A stretch of 64,000 bases of DNA from Lepidostoma basale. Taxonomy: Eukaryota; Arthropoda; Insecta; Trichoptera; Lepidostomatidae. The stretch spans positions 186,001-250,000 of the forward strand of contig JAHDVF020001052.1 of assembly GCA_022606425.2 (NCBI GenBank), in the 5' to 3' direction. Below are positions 54,516 through 64,000 of the stretch, piece by piece (position 1 is the stretch's first letter; every line of letters begins with the position of its first letter). The notes beneath the pieces are model-generated. The model saw only the letters and a program-made list of their open reading frames with translations. It had not been told where the DNA came from and ran no database searches. The position numbers and the translations under genes are program-made.

Positions 54516-55926
54516 GATGTTAAGGGTTGAATTACATATAACTAATAATATTATTTTCGTGTTAGTCAGAGTAATTGTTGTTTATAGAATAAAGTTTATT
54601 TGGTTTGTACTAAAACTTTATACAGATCAGAGTTAACACGTCCAAGATTGATACAATTGCCATCTGGGAATATATTTTTGGAGTCAAAGTTTACTAAACT
54701 AACACCGCAGATTATAACATATACGCATAGCTAGCATATGTAGGTTAAAATATTAATCCTTTACTGCAAGAGTCTATTTATACAAACCGAGGTACGGCGG
54801 CACGACGATACAAACTTCACTAAAATCATGCATTCACGAAACAAAATTCACAGATTACATTAGCATATAAACGAATTAGCAAAGAATTTTCGTTAAATTC
54901 ACCATACCGTTCAGAGAGTTCAAATCATATTCAAACGTTCAGCATCAAAGTTCTATTTTATGGTCCAATTTCTAGAGCGATTCAAAACTCTATCTGCGTT
55001 CAAAGGTTTAAGAGAATATTCCTAGGCGTTAATGTCACACTTACTAAAAAGGGTTATATTGGAATGATTACATAATTTTACCTTGTACTCGAATTAATAT
55101 CATTTTCGACTAGAGGTTCAAGATTACGTAAAAATTATTCCGATTTATGTAGACGTAATGTGTCTTTGATGTGCAAACTTGTAGTCGAGTAAGTAAAATA
55201 AACGTTAAATCTGCAAGCAATATTTTGGCTTATTACTGAAGTATTCGCGAACTGTTTATTTTGAAACAAGTTTGAAATTTAATTGCGTATACAGGATCCT
55301 ATGTAAATGTTTTTTCCGCAATTTCGCGTCTACGTAAAAGGAAGTAAGATTTATGTTCTTATTTAATGAATATAGGAATGAAAACTGAACATATTAGTAC
55401 ACTGGGTTCTGAAATCATAATAATATCTGAACAGAAACATAGTAAAATTTATTATGAGAGGATAGATGGAATTTCTTCGAACTCTTGGCATCAAAATCAT
55501 ACTTTTCGAATAAATATAACTGCACTTTTATAACATTTTTCACCGATATGTTTCGCTTATGACACGACTTTTTTCAATGTACGCAATTTTAAGTAAAATG
55601 CAATTATATTTAATAAAAATATTGTATTTAATAATGTCACACCACCAATTAAGTGCGTCATACGAAAGTAAAAAAAAGATTTTCTGAAATAAGTTATTAT
55701 GTTTTGATAATTCTTTTTTTTGTTCGAAACACTGTTTTACTTCAACATTATCAAATGTTCTAGTTCAGAAACACTGTTATTATACGCATCAAAATTTAAT
55801 TTTATGAGAACAGATGTTTCTACAACACATGTTGGCATCATTGGATGTTACAAACCGTCAAATTCGCCAGCCAATGTCGGCATTATCAGGTGTGGTTTAT
55901 AACACCTGACGACGTCAACATAGGTA
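54516..55926. other. No gene recognised
   Basis: AT-rich. 55730-55910 holds 'gaaacactgttttact', 'acacatgttggcatcattgg' and related repeats ('caatgtcggcattatcagg'), perhaps a decayed palindromic element. Nothing coding. Confidence 0.4.
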
Positions 55927-55937
55927 GGCGAATTAGC

Positions 55938-56236
55938 TAACTAACTAACTAACTAACCATCACGCCATTTCCCCGGAGGGGTAGGCAGAGCGGATGGATC
56001 ACCACAATGCTCTGTCCTGACATAACTCTCGGGCTTCCTCTACATTCATACATCGTACCATGCACGTACGTCGATTATTCCGACTTCGAATGTGGCCGCA
56101 TTTTAGTAATTGATTAATTTGGTCATGCCATGTTTCCCTTGATTGTTCTCGGCTTCTCGCGCTGCTTGTGTACAACTTTTAAACCATTCTTCTCTCATCC
56201 ATTCGTTCCATTTGTCCAAACCATCTCTGTCGACTT
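55938..56236 (-). pseudogene. LINE-T fragment with 11-bp TSD
   Basis: Tail (GTTA)n at 55938-55958, then 'accatcacgccatttcc', the CMNVEEARE region and a decayed GRPRKTWH region. Target duplication ggcgaattagc at 55927-55937 and ggcgaaatagc at 56237-56247 (one mismatch). Confidence 0.85.
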
Positions 56237-56374
56237 GGCGAAATAGCCGCCATGAAAATATCATAAAAATAAATTGTGATATGTATAGTAATACTGTTTT
56301 AAAATTAAAACATTTAATAGATTTTTTATATTAATATGATATAATTATATCTCTTCTTATGTAAAATTGTATTA

Positions 56375-56956
56375 GGTGGACCAGGATTCCAACAATTATT
56401 TTGTAGTGTCGACTTAAAATTTATTAAAAAAAAAAAAAAATGCTAAGCTTACAAAATATAATCGCCATCATTATTGATAACCTCTTCTCATCTATTTGGT
56501 AAATTTTAACTGTCTCTTTTATAAAAATCTAGTGGTCTGGAAATAAATGATCGGATAGGGTAATTTTCTATACTGACCACATTTTAGTTATAATTTTGGC
56601 TTCGCTGTCTTAATGAGTGTTTGATTTTGCGATAGCTGTTTTATTTTATCTTACATTATCATAAATTATCCACTTTTCGTCCCCTGTCACAAGTTGTGCC
56701 AAAAAACGGTGTGTTCTTTTTTGCGATAATAAAGAACTGCATATGGTCACGTGCGCTTCTTTGTTAGCGGCGGATAACTCGTGCGGCATCCAAGTACCCA
56801 TCTAATGCACTTTTCCAATACGGTTGAAATAAAACTGCACTATAGACTAGAAAAATACCAGTTTTTGGCTTAATTCTCGAATAGTTTGAAGTGGATCGGA
56901 CGCAAACAGGTTCAAACCTGACCGCGTCAAAATAATGCCTTTATTCCTGGTCCACT
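56375..56956 (-). mobile_element. Internally deleted mariner (TGDEKW type)
   Basis: 582 bp with TA on each side (56373-56374, 56957-56958) and inverted ends that share gtggaccagga and, further in, attattttg. The minus strand encodes a piece of transposase: TWMPHELSAANK, then QLVTGDEKWI with the first catalytic Asp intact, then stops. TGDEKW suggests the irritans-like branch. The N-terminal and C-terminal catalytic parts are missing, so it is a deletion derivative. Confidence 0.85.
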
Positions 56957-56963
56957 TATTTTT

Positions 56964-57444
56964 GGATGTTTTTTTTAGAGGTTAAGTTTTTAAACTGGCA
57001 ACATTATTTCTACAGACTGTCAATTTGACAGTTATTAGTTGATTTGTAGTCAATACGTTTTGCCATTTTACCATAAATAGATTAACGTCAGAACAGCGCT
57101 TGAAAATTGTGCAAATTTATTTTGAAAATCACGGTTCAGTTCGCCAAACTTATCGTGTACTACGTCCATTTTACGGTCGACATAATCGTCCATCCGAGCA
57201 AGTTATTCGGAAGATCATGGATCGTTTTCGCAACACGTACACTCTAGTGGATTATACGCATACACAAATACGACATTTATCAAAAATTGGATTTCACGAT
57301 TGCGCTTCATTCCAGCTAGCCGTGGCGCTTATATCCCCGAAATGATATTTCAACAATAATAGCAATTAGCTATTAACATTTTTTTAATTTTTCTGTTTTA
57401 TCTTTATTTTGAATATGTGTTGTATACCTCTTAAAAAAATACCC
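56964..57444 (+). mobile_element. Internally deleted mariner-like element
   Basis: 481 bp. Terminal inverted repeats of 18 bp match at 15 positions (56964-56981 and 57427-57444). It encodes an N-terminal helix-turn-helix (SEQRLKIVQIYFENHGSVRQ, RPFYGRHNRPSEQVI, KIMDRF) fused after VDYTH to the far C-terminus (IPASRGAYIPEM in a shifted frame). The catalytic middle is deleted. The start codon region reads ATA instead of ATG. It lies 7 bp from the previous mariner and belongs to a different subfamily. Confidence 0.85.
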
Positions 57445-58348
57445 TATATTTCCAACGATGAGTTTTCTAGGAAAAGGGAGGATTATTAAAAATAAAAAAA
57501 TCTGAATATGTATACCTTGAACAATCATGATAAATTAGATTCGGATGGGCTTATTATAGCGAGTTTAAAACGTCGCTTTAAACTCGCATTCCAAACGAGT
57601 GAACCAGTTGAATAATCATAGGGAATATGTTATAAATTATGAATATTAATAGCTTTGCCGCGTGTGATATTGTATAATACATGAATGTATGCAAATTCTG
57701 ATTACATAGAACGGTTGTACTTTATTTTATTAATAAATCGCTGGCATTAATGCAAACCAGAAAACACACGGAGATTACATAGTGTCTCGGCACGCAACAC
57801 ACGAGATTACCTCGTTCATCACGCGCTCCTGGCGGCGTGCGAGGGACTTAATTACGTCGGTGGTTTAGTCATTCCGAATTCAAACCAATTCCAACAAATA
57901 AAGCGATAACTCAGCGTCAAGTCCTGTATAGGCCGCCTCAGATCCCAAGATCTGAGAAGTCTATTTGCAATTTTCCCCTGAAAATTATGTGTTTCTGCCT
58001 TCTGTTAGTAAAAAAGTTTCTTGAGATTTACGACAATGAAGCATATAAAATATTCTCTCTCCTAAGAACCTCGTTTCGGTTTTTTACACTATGTCACATT
58101 GTATAAAAATATGCTACGTTTTTTTTGGAATGTTTGTGTGGGAGTGTGTTTAACATATATGTTTTGCTACCGACATTTCAGATAAATTTACAGTCTCCCC
58201 CGTCAGGGTTAGTGGGTAGGTACTGTGATCCGTCTTCAGGAATATGAAATATGAGCAAATCGAATAATTAACACTCCTAAAGTGCTGCTTATTAAAATCA
58301 CAAACATGGTTTACTTGGGACAAGTAATAAATTCTTATTGATAACCAA
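57445..58348. other. Low-copy region, GC-rich near 57735-57960
   Basis: No gene. 57735-57960 ('cacgcaacacacgagattac', 'ctcctggcggcgtgcg', a 'cccaagatctgagaag' patch) is GC-rich and unmatched, a candidate conserved non-coding element. 58190-58260 is also GC-richer. Confidence 0.4.
57559..57587. other. Perfect 11-bp stem-loop
   Basis: gcgagtttaaa (57559-57569), seven-base loop acgtcgc, tttaaactcgc (57577-57587). Function unknown. Confidence 0.85.
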
Positions 58349-59000
58349 CTAACTAATTAACCATCACGCCATTTCTCCGGAGGGGTGGGCAGAGAGGATG
58401 GATCGCCTGGCATACCTCTCGGGATTCCTCTACATTCATTCATAGTACCATGCACGCACGTCGATTATTCCGACTTCAAATGTGGCCGCCTTTTAGGAAT
58501 TGATTAATTTGATCATGCCATGTTTTTCTTAGTCATCCTCGGCTTTTTTTTCCACAAGTGTACAACTTTTTAAACCTTTTTAACCGTCCAAATCATCTCA
58601 GGTATCCTTTTTTAATTTTATCCATGATGCAGTGCCTTACATATCTCTCTTATTTCATCGTTCGGTATTCTATCATAAAACGTTTTCCTGCACATTCTTC
58701 TTAGTGATCTCATTTCTACGGCGTTTAGCCTGCTTTCATCCTTCTTTTGCCAGCTCAAAGCTTCACTTCCATACATGGGGGTTGGTACTAGAACTTCATT
58801 GTGTACTGCCATCTTTGCTTCTGTGGATGTATTTCTATTTGCAGTAATGACTTTGAATTTATTTAATTCCAGCTTCAACCCTTCTTTCGTCCAAGTCTTT
58901 ATCCATTTTTCCGTCTCTTGTAAACATGCTTCCCAGATACGTAAATTCGATAACTTGCTCCAATTTCTCGCACATCGCACTTATATCACAAATCGTCATA
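58349..59000 (-). pseudogene. LINE-T long fragment
   Basis: Tail 'aactaactaattaaccatc' then the terminal segment, CMN region, a deletion, and the upstream coding part: frame 58980-58618 has TEKWIKTWTKEGLKLELN, EAKMAVHNEVLVPTPMYG, WQKKDESRLNAVEMRSLRRM. It reaches further 5' than most copies and shows the sequence just before the linker. Confidence 0.8.
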
Positions 59001-59611
59001 CATTCTTCTTTCTCCTAAACCATCACTTTAGGTTTAGACATAATCATCACCAGGTCACTCTTTTTGCTTGCCTCATACATCCTTGACCCTAAGACTTGGA
59101 AATTTTGTCTACTGTCAGCGATTCTTTTTGATTAAACTAATATTTAAAGGAGGATCGGGTGTTGTAATTGAGTAGGCATACGAGTATGATGTGTCTCTTG
59201 GTTCCGAACGTCAATTAACGTATCGGCATTCGTGTCGTGGAGCATCTGTCTCGTGCGGTTAGTGATAGAATAACGTTATTTGAAGTGATAGTAAACGCCA
59301 AACAGAACTGGCGTGACACGAATAGAAGATCAATATACCAAGTGAACAGCAAAACGTAGGTTAATGAAAATAAATAATAATAATAAAATAAATATATGTA
59401 GTATATTCAGTGTAGTTTTACATAATTTTACGGCTTCGATCAGTTTCAGTAGCTCGCTGCTTTCTTCTGATCTAAGTCATATTGCTTACAATGAACCTTT
59501 ACCAAGAAATTTCAATTAACAAAATCAACATTTTAAGACGTAGGTTATAGAAAAAATATCCTTGAGAAGAAAATCAAATATTTTTAAATATCTTGTAATT
59601 AATTTTAGATA
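59001..59611. other. No gene recognised; PalE trace
   Basis: 59145-59340 is GC-richer with no match. 59400-59520 has a decayed PalE trace ('tagttttacataatttt', 'agtttcagtagctcgctgc', 'atgaacctttaccaagaaat'). Confidence 0.4.
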
Positions 59612-59870
59612 ATCTTAAGGCATTAACACTGTGATATTCCATAATGACTAATTTTTATGAATTGAAACACTGTTATTTCCGCTTTTGAGTTTATTTTTCT
59701 CGACATGTTTCGAAGGCTTTCACCTTCATCATCGGGAGAACGATATGAAAAAACAATTTTTTTATATCGTTCTCCCAATGATGAAGGTGTAAGCTTTCGA
59801 AACATGTCGAAAAAAGTTAACTCAAAAGTTGAAAAACCAGTGTTTTAATTCATAAAAATTCGTTATCTTG
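59612..59870. repeat. PalA palindrome, complete
   Basis: Boundary 'aaggcattaacactgtgata', arms with 'ctcgacatgtttcgaaggc' and its partner, centre 'cgatatgaaaaaac'. The right-arm core reads ccaatga, losing the invariant G. Confidence 0.85.
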
Positions 59871-60605
59871 TAATTGTCTAACAGGTATAAAATAACTCAA
59901 ATAATAAAAATAAAAAAATAAACATTTTTTCATTTTCTATTTCAATGTGTTTGGCTTAATTACTTTGGAGGGTTTAAAAAACATTTCATTTAAATTTAGT
60001 CTCATAAAATATATACGCATTGTTTGTAAATGATTTTTGAATTATTTTCTGCGTTATTTTATTCAAAATGCTATGTAAAAAACTAACAGTTTAAGTCCTT
60101 CTGATATCTGACTCTTGTAGTTTTTCTGTTTCATAAAACAGACTTTTATTTTAGTTTTGTTACACCCATTGTTATTTTTGCTATTCGTCCCAGTGAGTTT
60201 TCGTGTCATGTAAATGTATTTTTCATAGTACACTCAACGCATATGAGCCCGCATGAAACTAGATTACTGAGTGTGAATGGGGTTTAAAAATTCTAAACCT
60301 CTTCAGCCTAGTACGATGGTTTACCGTAGTTTTTATGTCGTCATAATTCCTATAGAAATTTTGGGCTTTACGCGAAATGGGTATGAATGAAATTTATGTG
60401 TGAATTTGATCATTTTCGGAATGTCGGTGATCAATAATAACGTTTGTTTGTATTAAGAATAAATTTAGTAAATTAAATAAAAATAAAGACATAAACAAAT
60501 ATTTATTTACAATTAAAATCAGCTTATTTACCTATTGCAGTCAATATTTTATATTTGATTCATATGTATATTTATTCATATATAATCCATTCAGTTGCTT
60601 ACGAT
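59871..60605. other. No gene recognised
   Basis: AT-rich with unmatched sequence. Confidence 0.4.
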
Positions 60606-60735
60606 AGATTCTTAATGTTTCTCCTATATTCGCCAACACTTTGTACCGTGGAGTCAAATTTGAAATACTTATTCACAAACATGTTTCGGACCGCAAATGC
60701 CCTTCCTCAGCGTACAAAAGACGTACATAATTATT
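60606..60735. repeat. PalB left half
   Basis: 'tctcctatattcgccaacac', 'acatgtttcggaccgcaaat', 'gcccttcctcagcgt'. On the minus strand: core ctgagga, helix II gggc with gtcc, gaaac, acatgt; helix I is four pairs including two wobbles. Confidence 0.7.
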
Positions 60736-61650
60736 TTTTAACAAAAAAATGCCACAGAATCGTTTAATATATATTAAATAATGGATGTGCTTAAAATAAA
60801 AATGTTACTCTCCATAGCAAGTTCGGCAGTGGGATTACTCTCCCCACCGTCATCAATAAAGCAGTTTGATTCGGCATGTAGAGAGATTAATCAATCGAAA
60901 CAGATCCTGTTGGAGATATTTATTCGGATAACATAGATAGAAACAGAATTTCATAGAAATTAAATAAATATATTATGATATATTAACAAATTTTCATATT
61001 AAACAATTTCGCGTGTAACGCAATCTGAAAATTACCCATAAAGAAAATGTTTTTATTCAATTATAGAGTTTATTTATTCAACATAGAATTATTGATCACA
61101 TCCAAATGTTGTTGTGACGATTTTATGTCACAATATTAAAAATTCGACAGGCAAACAAAACATACTGCTGAGTCGTGTATTTTTTTAGTGGGATGTAAAA
61201 AGGCAACCGATCTGCGAAAATACAAAGAACTTGTTGACATACTGAAATTAGTTGTTGTTTTAGGTTGAGTACCGGGACGAAGTTTTATGAATAAATTCAC
61301 CGATTCCGCTGTTGTTTTCTTTATCCTCTATGGCGATAAACGAAAAACCCTTTATTTAACAAAAATAAAGAGTCTTTTTTGGAACAAAAGAATGAAAGTC
61401 TTTGTCTGAAAACGCGAAGGTATATTTCATAACGCGAGTCTAAAAGTTATTAAATAAAGTAGCTTCTAGTAGGCAGTTGCATAAATATTAAAATGGAGTT
61501 TCTTGAAAGCAACAATATGCGTTATAAATAGACTGAAAGAGAATGTACAGCATATGCAGCGGTTCTTTAACAAGGGGTCGTAAATATTATATATTGAACA
61601 CACAGTGGGTCGTTTATAGCATATTTAATTAACTGCTTAGTTTTATCAAA
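60736..61650. other. No gene recognised
   Basis: AT-rich. 60810-60910 is GC-richer and unmatched. Confidence 0.4.
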
Positions 61651-62506
61651 AGTTATCTATTGATTTAGGATTTTTTTAACTTCATTATTTTGCGTTTTTC
61701 GTTAACAGTGTTTGTAAAAATATCATAATTTTGTTGTCATTTGATTCAAAATCTGTTGTAACTAACTAACTAACTAACCATCACGCCGTCTCCCCGAAGG
61801 GGTAGGCAGAAAGAATGGACTGCCACACTTTTCTTTCCTGACATATTTCTCTCGCTTCCTTAACATTCATACATCGTGTCATGCACGCGCGTAGATTTCT
61901 CTGACTCCTCACATGGCCGACATTCAATATTTGATTTATTTGTTCGTGCCACGTTTTCCTCGGTCTTCCTCTATTTCTGGTTCCATTTACATCGTTAACG
62001 TATAATTTTTTTACCATTCTTTCTTCATTCATTCTTTCCATATGTTCAAACCATCTTAATGATCCTTTCATTATTTTGTTCATAACACCATCATTTGGAC
62101 CGCATTCACTTCTTATATTTTCATTTGACACTCTATCATACACAGAGTATCCACACATTCGTCTAAGAGATCTCATTTCTACTGCATTTATTGTACTTTC
62201 ATCCTTCTTTTGCCAGTTCCATGCTTTACTTCCATACATAAGGGTCGGTAGAAGAACACCATTGTGCACTGCCATTCTAGCTATTTTGGATAGGTTTTTG
62301 TTTGCGATGACAACTTTAAGCGCACCATTCACTTTTTTGCCTGCCCCAACCCTTCTTTCAATATCCCTCTCCACTCGCCTATCTCTTGTGAACAAGTCAG
62401 TTATTGATTTAGGATTTTTTTAAAGTGCATTATTTAGCGTTTTACGTTAATAGAAAGTTATAAAAATATAATAATTTTGTTCTCATTTGATTCAGAATCT
62501 GTTGTA
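61651..62506. repeat. 110-bp direct repeats flanking LINE-T
   Basis: 61651-61760 and 62399-62506 are diverged direct repeats (about four fifths identical by eye), from 'tgatttaggattttttt' to 'aatctgttgta', exactly bracketing LINE-T. Far longer than the 8-12 bp duplications of other LINE-T copies. Confidence 0.85.
61761..62398 (-). pseudogene. LINE-T, longest open C-terminus
   Basis: An intact 204-codon minus frame (62395-61781). In order: ERRVGAGKKVNGALKVVIAN, MAVHNGVLLPTLMYGSKAW, the WQKKDESTINAVEMRSLRRM linker, LRWFEHMERMNEERMVKKLY, GTRNRGRPRKTWHEQINQIL, CMNVKEAREICQERKVWQ and a short end before the (GTTA)n tail at 61761-61779. The RT catalytic core is not included. Open along its whole length, so a young or recently copied insert. 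Confidence 0.88.
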
Positions 62507-62671
62507 TCAATGATTATAATACACTGAAAATTACATGTTGATAATTAAAAAAAAAATAGCACACTAAAAATATTTTTCATATTATAAAGCACTTACTTTG
62601 TGGTAAGACATTAAAAAAAAATATATAAATAAAACAACTTTGTATTTAACCACGGTAGGGTTATTATATTG

Positions 62672-62712
62672 ATGCCAACTAGTTTCGCTTGGGCCCAAGC
62701 TTCATCAGGGCA
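62672..62712 (-). ncRNA. Candidate hammerhead ribozyme (PalC left arm)
   Basis: Mirror of the plus-strand motif: core ctgatga (plus 62702-62708), gcttggg/cccaagc helix II, gaaa, actagt, with helix I tgcc/ggca. Canonical core. Confidence 0.5.
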
Positions 62713-62734
62713 GTATAACAGCTTAGTTGTTATA

Positions 62735-62776
62735 ATGCCCTGATGAAGCTTGGGTCCAAGCGAAACTAGTTGGCAT
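62735..62776 (+). ncRNA. Candidate hammerhead ribozyme (PalC right arm)
   Basis: Helix I atgcc (62735-62739) with ggcat (62772-62776), extendable outward through ttata/tataa; core ctgatga (62740-62746); spacer A; perfect helix II gcttgg (62748-62753) with ccaagc (62756-62761); gaaa (62762-62765); self-complementary actagt (62765-62770); U at cleavage position 62771. All core bases canonical. Competing full-length hairpin pairing with the left arm could prevent the ribozyme fold in long transcripts. Confidence 0.6.
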
Positions 62777-62844
62777 CAATATAACCCTACCGTGGTCAAA
62801 TACAAAGTTGTTTTATTTATATAATTAAAAAAAAATAATTCTTC

Positions 62845-63000
62845 TTCTTTGATAGCCCATAGCGAATATCAACCTTCATTATTCCTCACCTCCAACTCCT
62901 CCTGTCGTCTGCTTTGATCCTCCAACTTGAGACTCTCTTAAAAATTTCTCTGCATCTCTCGCAATTTGACCTTCCTCCTTCCTTTTGGGAATCGGTGAAT
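62845..63000 (-). pseudogene. Probable LINE 3' end
   Basis: (GAA)n tail (ttcttcttc at 62840-62848 on plus) followed by C/T-rich sequence that on the minus strand has a 'RRKVKLRE'-like basic string and a region similar in arrangement to LINE-C/-D ends. No named motif is clear. Confidence 0.4.
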
Positions 63001-63764
63001 TTTATTCTTATTGATATTTTTTTTTAAATATTAATTGTTTTTCAATCCAGTTGAGATAAATAAAACTATTGGTTCTGTTTGGATAACCTAATTTTTTCAA
63101 TTAAATTATTCAGATAATTCAATTTATCTTATTTATTACAAAAAAAATATTCGAGAAAATAATTCATTGAAGTAGCAGTTTTTGTCATTTAAAAAATACA
63201 GCAACAATGAATAATCTTTGATTAGAACTTAATCATTCAGATTTAATGAATGAGGTTGAGGAAATTAATTACTGGTTTGTATCAACAATACTCCCAACAG
63301 AACTAAGTAGTCGTGTATATTTTGAAAGTTCGCTCAGTTCGTATATTATCCATTGTACGGAATCTCGCTCGTGTTGTGACATAAATCTCTTGGAATGTAC
63401 GCATGTGTATGAGCTCAAGTCTGATTGTGTTTTCACATAACACACCAGCATAAATTTTAGCACAGAAATGTCGAATTGAAATCGTATGAGGCATAAATTA
63501 CCCAATCAATATAGGGTGGCTTTCCTTATCACCAACTTGCAAACGGGTTATTAGGCTGCGTATGTGTGTGTTCTTTGTGGCGGTGATGTATGTTATGGGT
63601 ACATCAACACTATTCCGTCTGTCGTAAGTAATACGAGATTTAAAGGTCGGGGTTCAGAATAGAAATGGGAGAGAACATTTACAGATATAACATGCATTAT
63701 ATTAAATCGATTAACATCTTTTTTCAATTTTAGATAAAAAATATAAGAGTCTTCATCTTTTATT
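63001..63764. other. No supported gene
   Basis: 63246-63505 holds overlapping 60-80-codon frames on both strands without domains. The rest is AT-rich. Confidence 0.4.
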
Positions 63765-63769
63765 TCAAT

Positions 63770-63945
63770 CGTAAGAATTGGTTTGCAGCAAATGTCTACT
63801 CTATCTATCTTGTCTTCCATTCCGATCTCGATTCCATTCTCTTAAGCTCCATATATGAGGCGCAGTTCATATCCTTACAAATTTACTCCAGATATTCTCG
63901 TCGAGGGCGCCCCTATAGTATATTCCAACGGTTTTTGCATATTTA
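63770..63945 (-). pseudogene. LINE-D relic
   Basis: 'gaattggtttgcagcaaatg', 'cttgtcttccattccgatc', 'ctccagatattctcgtcgag' and 'ggcgcccctatag' align in order with LINE-D at 53950-54110. Decayed. Confidence 0.65.
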
Positions 63946-64000
63946 CGACGGTTATATTATACAAACATATTATGTTTATACAACATTTTGAATGTATACA
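63946..64000 (-). repeat. PalF start, cut by the window edge
   Basis: 'acaacattttgaatgtatac' is the outer end of PalF as at 30571. Continues beyond the window. Confidence 0.65.

Larger units (their letters stand above)
62622..62822. repeat. PalC palindrome, near-perfect
   Basis: Arms of about 90 bp ('ataaaacaactttgtattt' to 'agggcagtataacagc' and complement) around ttagtt. The best-preserved PalC. Each arm encodes a ribozyme-like core on the strand reading outward from the centre. Confidence 0.92.

Noticed and set aside
63246..63505. Overlapping 63-78-codon frames on both strands
   Set aside because: Mutually exclusive shadows without domains.

Overview
The window looks like AT-rich, repeat-dominated nuclear DNA from an insect or close arthropod relative. 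I see no bacterial-style operons and no confidently recognisable host gene. Nearly every open frame that can be named belongs to a transposable element: non-LTR retrotransposons (LINEs), mariner-type DNA transposons, and tRNA-derived SINEs with Pol III A and B boxes. The most economical reading is an intergenic or long intronic stretch filled by successive, often nested, insertions. Species cannot be decided from the sequence alone.

Names used below. LINE-T: a LINE whose 3' ends finish in (GTTA)n, about ten copies. LINE-J: one nearly complete jockey/CR1-like element at 14389-18931 with gag-like ORF1 and endonuclease/reverse transcriptase ORF2. LINE-H: a (TGATT)n-tailed LINE 3' end. LINE-A, -B, -C, -D, -E: short 5'-truncated 3' ends, mostly with (GAA)n tails. 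SINE-1 and SINE-2: tRNA-headed SINEs. SINE-G: a short element with a B-box-like motif that shares the LINE-T 3' end. PalA to PalF: palindromic (inverted-repeat) element families.

Layout. 1-9.7 kb: LINE-A/B/C/T fragments, a hAT-type MITE inside LINE-T, and a triple nest (SINE-1 holding LINE-T holding SINE-2). 9.7-14.2 kb: a possible TTAA-flanked element and a mariner inserted into a PalE palindrome. 14.2-19.1 kb: LINE-J inserted into a LINE-H 3' end. 19-33 kb: LINE ends, SINEs, an L2-like LINE 3' end, a candidate exon and PalB/PalA/PalF palindromes. 33-48 kb: a 116-bp tandem duplication, a long (TA)n tract and many palindromes. 48-54.5 kb: three LINE 3' ends inserted with clear target-site duplications into PalB, a PalD tandem array and PalF. 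55.9-57.4 kb: LINE-T followed by two internally deleted mariners 7 bp apart. 58-64 kb: LINE-T copies, one flanked by about 110-bp direct repeats, and a PalC palindrome.

The main discovery candidate is a set of hammerhead-ribozyme-like motifs in PalA, PalB and PalC. Each has CUGANGA (one copy CCGAUGA), one unpaired base, a helix II hairpin, GAAA, a short self-complementary or nearly self-complementary helix III, the U-H cleavage dinucleotide, and an immediately adjacent 4-7 bp helix I. Core position 7, which is free to vary in true hammerheads, varies here between U, C, A and G while its neighbours are mostly kept. This resembles hammerheads known from Penelope-like elements and animal retrozymes and suggests that these palindromes are inverted copies of small ribozyme-bearing retroelements.
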